DNA of 35,503 nt from an uncultured Bacteroidales bacterium. GTDB taxonomy: Bacteria; Bacteroidota; Bacteroidia; Bacteroidales; UBA4417. Below, one piece after another: positions 33,518 through 35,503 of the stretch. The stretch covers positions 1 to 35,503 of the forward strand of contig CAIPFN010000193.1 of assembly GCA_903864265.1 (NCBI GenBank), in the 5' to 3' direction. Made by a program: the position numbers and the translations under genes. The stretch's first letter is position 1. Each line of letters begins with the position of its first letter. The notes under the pieces are model-generated. The model made no database searches and was not told the DNA's origin. It saw nothing but the letters and a program-made list of their open reading frames with translations.

Positions 33518-33728
33518 TTTTTAAGTTTGACAATCTTTTTTGAATTAAACCTGGAAATGGAAATTCAAAGAAAATGCCATAGCTTTCAGGGAGCTAAATC
33601 CTGATTTATTGTATTGCATTTCAACCAGTTATTATGACTGAGTAAAATAAAGGCCAATGCCAGATTGTCGGATTCAGTCGGTCAGGATGTCAGCCTGGGC
33701 AGGGCTAGCTGATTCAGCATATAGAATG

Positions 33729-33759
33729 CAAAAAGCATAGCTGTCGAAAGCCATGCTTT
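33729..33759 (-). terminator. Intrinsic terminator of the outer-membrane protein gene
   Basis: The arms AAAGCATAGCT (33732-33742) and AGCCATGCTTT (33749-33759) form an 11-base stem with a single G-U pair in the minus-strand RNA and a 6-base loop, followed by a short T-run. It lies 35 bases after the stop of the 33794-34702 gene. Confidence 0.8.
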
Positions 33760-33793
33760 AGTACCAACTGATGTTCCTGTGCAACAGTCCGGG

Positions 33794-34702
33794 CTATCGC
33801 AGAGGTGCTTTAGCGGTTTTCTCTATCTTGCCAAAGGGCACCGTCAGCCCCAGCCATGGGAGCGCAAAAGCAGTTCCCGCGCTTAAAGGAATTACAAGCC
33901 CGTAATCAATGCCTGCCGACCGCCGTATGATCGTTCTTCCTCCAACGCACATGAGTATATTGAGATTGCCCCCAAAGCCAATAAAATAATTCTCGGTAAG
34001 CAGGTAGGTGCTGGAAGCTACCCGAACCATCCCGCTTAAATTAACCAGGGGCGTGGTGGCCCAGTTTCCGCCGGCAAAGCCATAACCCAATCCCAGGCTC
34101 ACGTTATTGTCGCGGCCCCCGAAAGTGGAAACGCCGTACACTATTCCCACTCCTTTTGTATCGGCACCGATAATGGTTCCGGCTATGGCACCCACGCCAA
34201 TGTTAACTTTGTCCTTCACCAGGGGGATGGAAAATTTGGGTACTATCCATACCGGGGTTGGCAGGCCTCCCAGCAGGAAAAGCGGTATCATACCGGCCCC
34301 TATCGAAAAATAGTCGGATACCCCAATGCTGACCTGGTTATACAATACCCACACATTCTGGTAGTACCCTTCTCCGGACTTCAGTCCATAGCCGTTGGGC
34401 GACCAGAAATACCGGGTCGACTGGGGATTATCCGACCAGTATTTCCCGTTCTTTATGCTATTGGATTCAATCTTATTCATTCTCTTCACTTCGATCCGGG
34501 GAATCGTAATTTTGCCCAGTTGGCTGGTTTCGAGATAAATTTTCAGGGAATCCTGGCTCAGGATGTTTCCTATAAACTCATTCCCGTTCAAGGTTTCAAT
34601 CCGGTAAAGCGAAGTCGTATCGGGCTTATTCTGGGCTGTACATTTTCCTGATGTCAGCAGCAAGATCATTAGGCAGCCAAAGGGGATGGAAATTGCTCTC
34701 AT
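33794..34702 (-). CDS. Exported beta-barrel-like protein of unknown function
   Basis: A 302-residue protein with a signal peptide (MRAISIPFGCLMILLLTSG, cut near CTAQ). Residues 30-80 form a small SH3-like strand region (YRIETLNGNEFIGNILSQDS, GKITIPRIEVKRM). The rest has alternating Gly-rich amphipathic strands (NVWVLYNQVSIGVSDYFSIG, NVSLGLGYGFAGGNWATTPL, LVIPLSAGTAFALPWLGLTV), typical of an outer-membrane barrel. The segment SPNGYGLKSGEGYYQN recurs in a common Bacteroidota family with no known function that I recognise. It has its own terminator. A 30-codon frame overlaps its start by ATGA (see findings). Confidence 0.8.
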   Translation of the reverse strand: MRAISIPFGCLMILLLTSGKCTAQNKPDTTSLYRIETLNGNEFIGNILSQDSLKIYLETSQLGKITIPRIEVKRMNKIESNSIKNGKYWSDNPQSTRYFWSPNGYGLKSGEGYYQNVWVLYNQVSIGVSDYFSIGAGMIPLFLLGGLPTPVWIVPKFSIPLVKDKVNIGVGAIAGTIIGADTKGVGIVYGVSTFGGRDNNVSLGLGYGFAGGNWATTPLVNLSGMVRVASSTYLLTENYFIGFGGNLNILMCVGGRTIIRRSAGIDYGLVIPLSAGTAFALPWLGLTVPFGKIEKTAKAPLR

Positions 34703-35503
34703 AGTAAGGTTTTTAAAACATAAAAGGTTAAATGGATCGTCGCCAGATCATGCAGATCGCCTAAAATCTCCTCAGGCAGGGTAGGTGTCATTTAAGGTAA
34801 AAAAGTAAATCTGCAACACATGTTTAAATTACCGAAATCGTGCAGGGAGTTCTGGAATTAGCGGGAAGGGGCAGAAAGCGAAGAAAGGGACATCGGATAT
34901 TCAAAGGTAATGAAAAAAATGAGCGGATCAAAAAGAAAGTATGAAACTACTCAGTCAAGGGCAACCAACTCTGGTTTATAACAACCAGCACGGAAAAAAG
35001 ATTTGAGTTTTCTGAGGTTTTACAAAAGCAGCCGGCCTGAGTAGTTAGTCAGTCAGATGTACACGTTTCCGGATAAAACTTTGCAAAATGCCGTTTCGTA
35101 TTCCGTCGCGCTGAAAATCTGAATTCTCAAACCATGGCAGGGAGGCGAATTCATTGGCGTCTGTCAGGATGAAGTTTTTAAATGGCACCCGGCTTTTCAA
35201 TTCCGGTAAATGGGGAAGGCGTCTCATTCAATCGCTGCCCGGATTTAGCAATGGGCATACTGTTTCCATCGTCGATAGGATGATTAAAACAGGAAAATTT
35301 AAAGGAAAAAGCGGGCAGAAAGATTGGGCTGTGAAGGGACTACAGCTCAAAATAAATTGCATCGGCATTTGTCGGCAGAATATTATTTTGATGTGCTAAA
35401 GAGATATTACGTTTTATCTTAAAACGATTAAGTTGAAAGTAAAGTCAGTTTCATACTCCGGTTCTATTATACCTGCTCAATTGACTTTTCCATGAAATTG
35501 AAA
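34703..35503. other. Right-end region without a supported gene
   Basis: About 800 bases at the right edge. A 30-codon minus-strand frame at 34699-34791 overlaps the barrel gene's ATG. A 60-codon minus-strand frame (35045-35227) and an 81-codon plus-strand frame (35154-35399) overlap each other and neither has a recognisable product. A half-stem AAAAGCAGCCGGCC near 35025-35038 resembles the hsp20 terminator arm but has no partner close by. The barrel gene's promoter should lie here. Confidence 0.45.

Noticed and set aside
35045-35399. Overlapping small frames on both strands near the right edge
   Set aside because: They overlap each other, neither matches a family I know, and no start signal or terminator favours either one.

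Overview
The window reads as chromosome of a Bacteroidota bacterium. This rests on A-rich leaders mostly lacking Shine-Dalgarno sites, a Bacteroidales-style small heat-shock protein, a coiled-coil SPII lipoprotein and an outer-membrane barrel of types common in that phylum, and proteins that read most like Bacteroidota contractile-injection components. The exact lineage cannot be fixed from the sequence. Every gene I can support lies on the minus strand, so transcription runs from high to low coordinates. I saw no tRNA, rRNA, CRISPR array or insertion sequence.

Right flank (about 31.3-35.5 kb): an exported beta-barrel-like protein (33794-34702), a small heat-shock gene split by one in-frame TAG (33059-33505) and a coiled-coil lipoprotein (31907-32794). 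Each is followed by a convincing intrinsic terminator.

Centre (4.1-31.3 kb): one collinear locus for an extracellular contractile injection system (eCIS, related to Afp, PVC and AlgoCIS). In transcription order it encodes: a GH18-fold membrane protein with an altered active-site motif; a small two-helix membrane protein; a DUF4255 tube cap (Afp16-like); an unrecognised 331-residue protein; a single sheath; two tube proteins; a DUF5908 peptide missed by simple ORF length cut-offs; a CIS_tube/LysM protein; a VgrG-like spike; a PAAR tip; a gp25 baseplate protein; a baseplate-J protein (Afp11-like); a fibre-like protein; a second large baseplate protein (Afp12-like); a tape-measure protein; an AAA+ ATPase; and three DUF4157 cargo proteins. 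Many junctions overlap by 1-10 bases or abut. The loosest structural junction is the 384 bases between spike and PAAR; the cargo genes are also more widely spaced.

The three cargo proteins share a basic N-terminal leader and an HEAWH metallopeptidase-like domain, then diverge completely. The third (7453-8697) ends in a domain resembling ADP-ribosyltransferases of the DarT/KptA type and has lost about 37 residues of the DUF4157 domain. The C-termini of the other two are unrecognised and are the best candidates here for new toxins.

Left flank (1-3.5 kb): pdxB and gnd, in the same direction 48 bases apart, then the N-terminal part of a type I restriction subunit (HsdR) running off the window.
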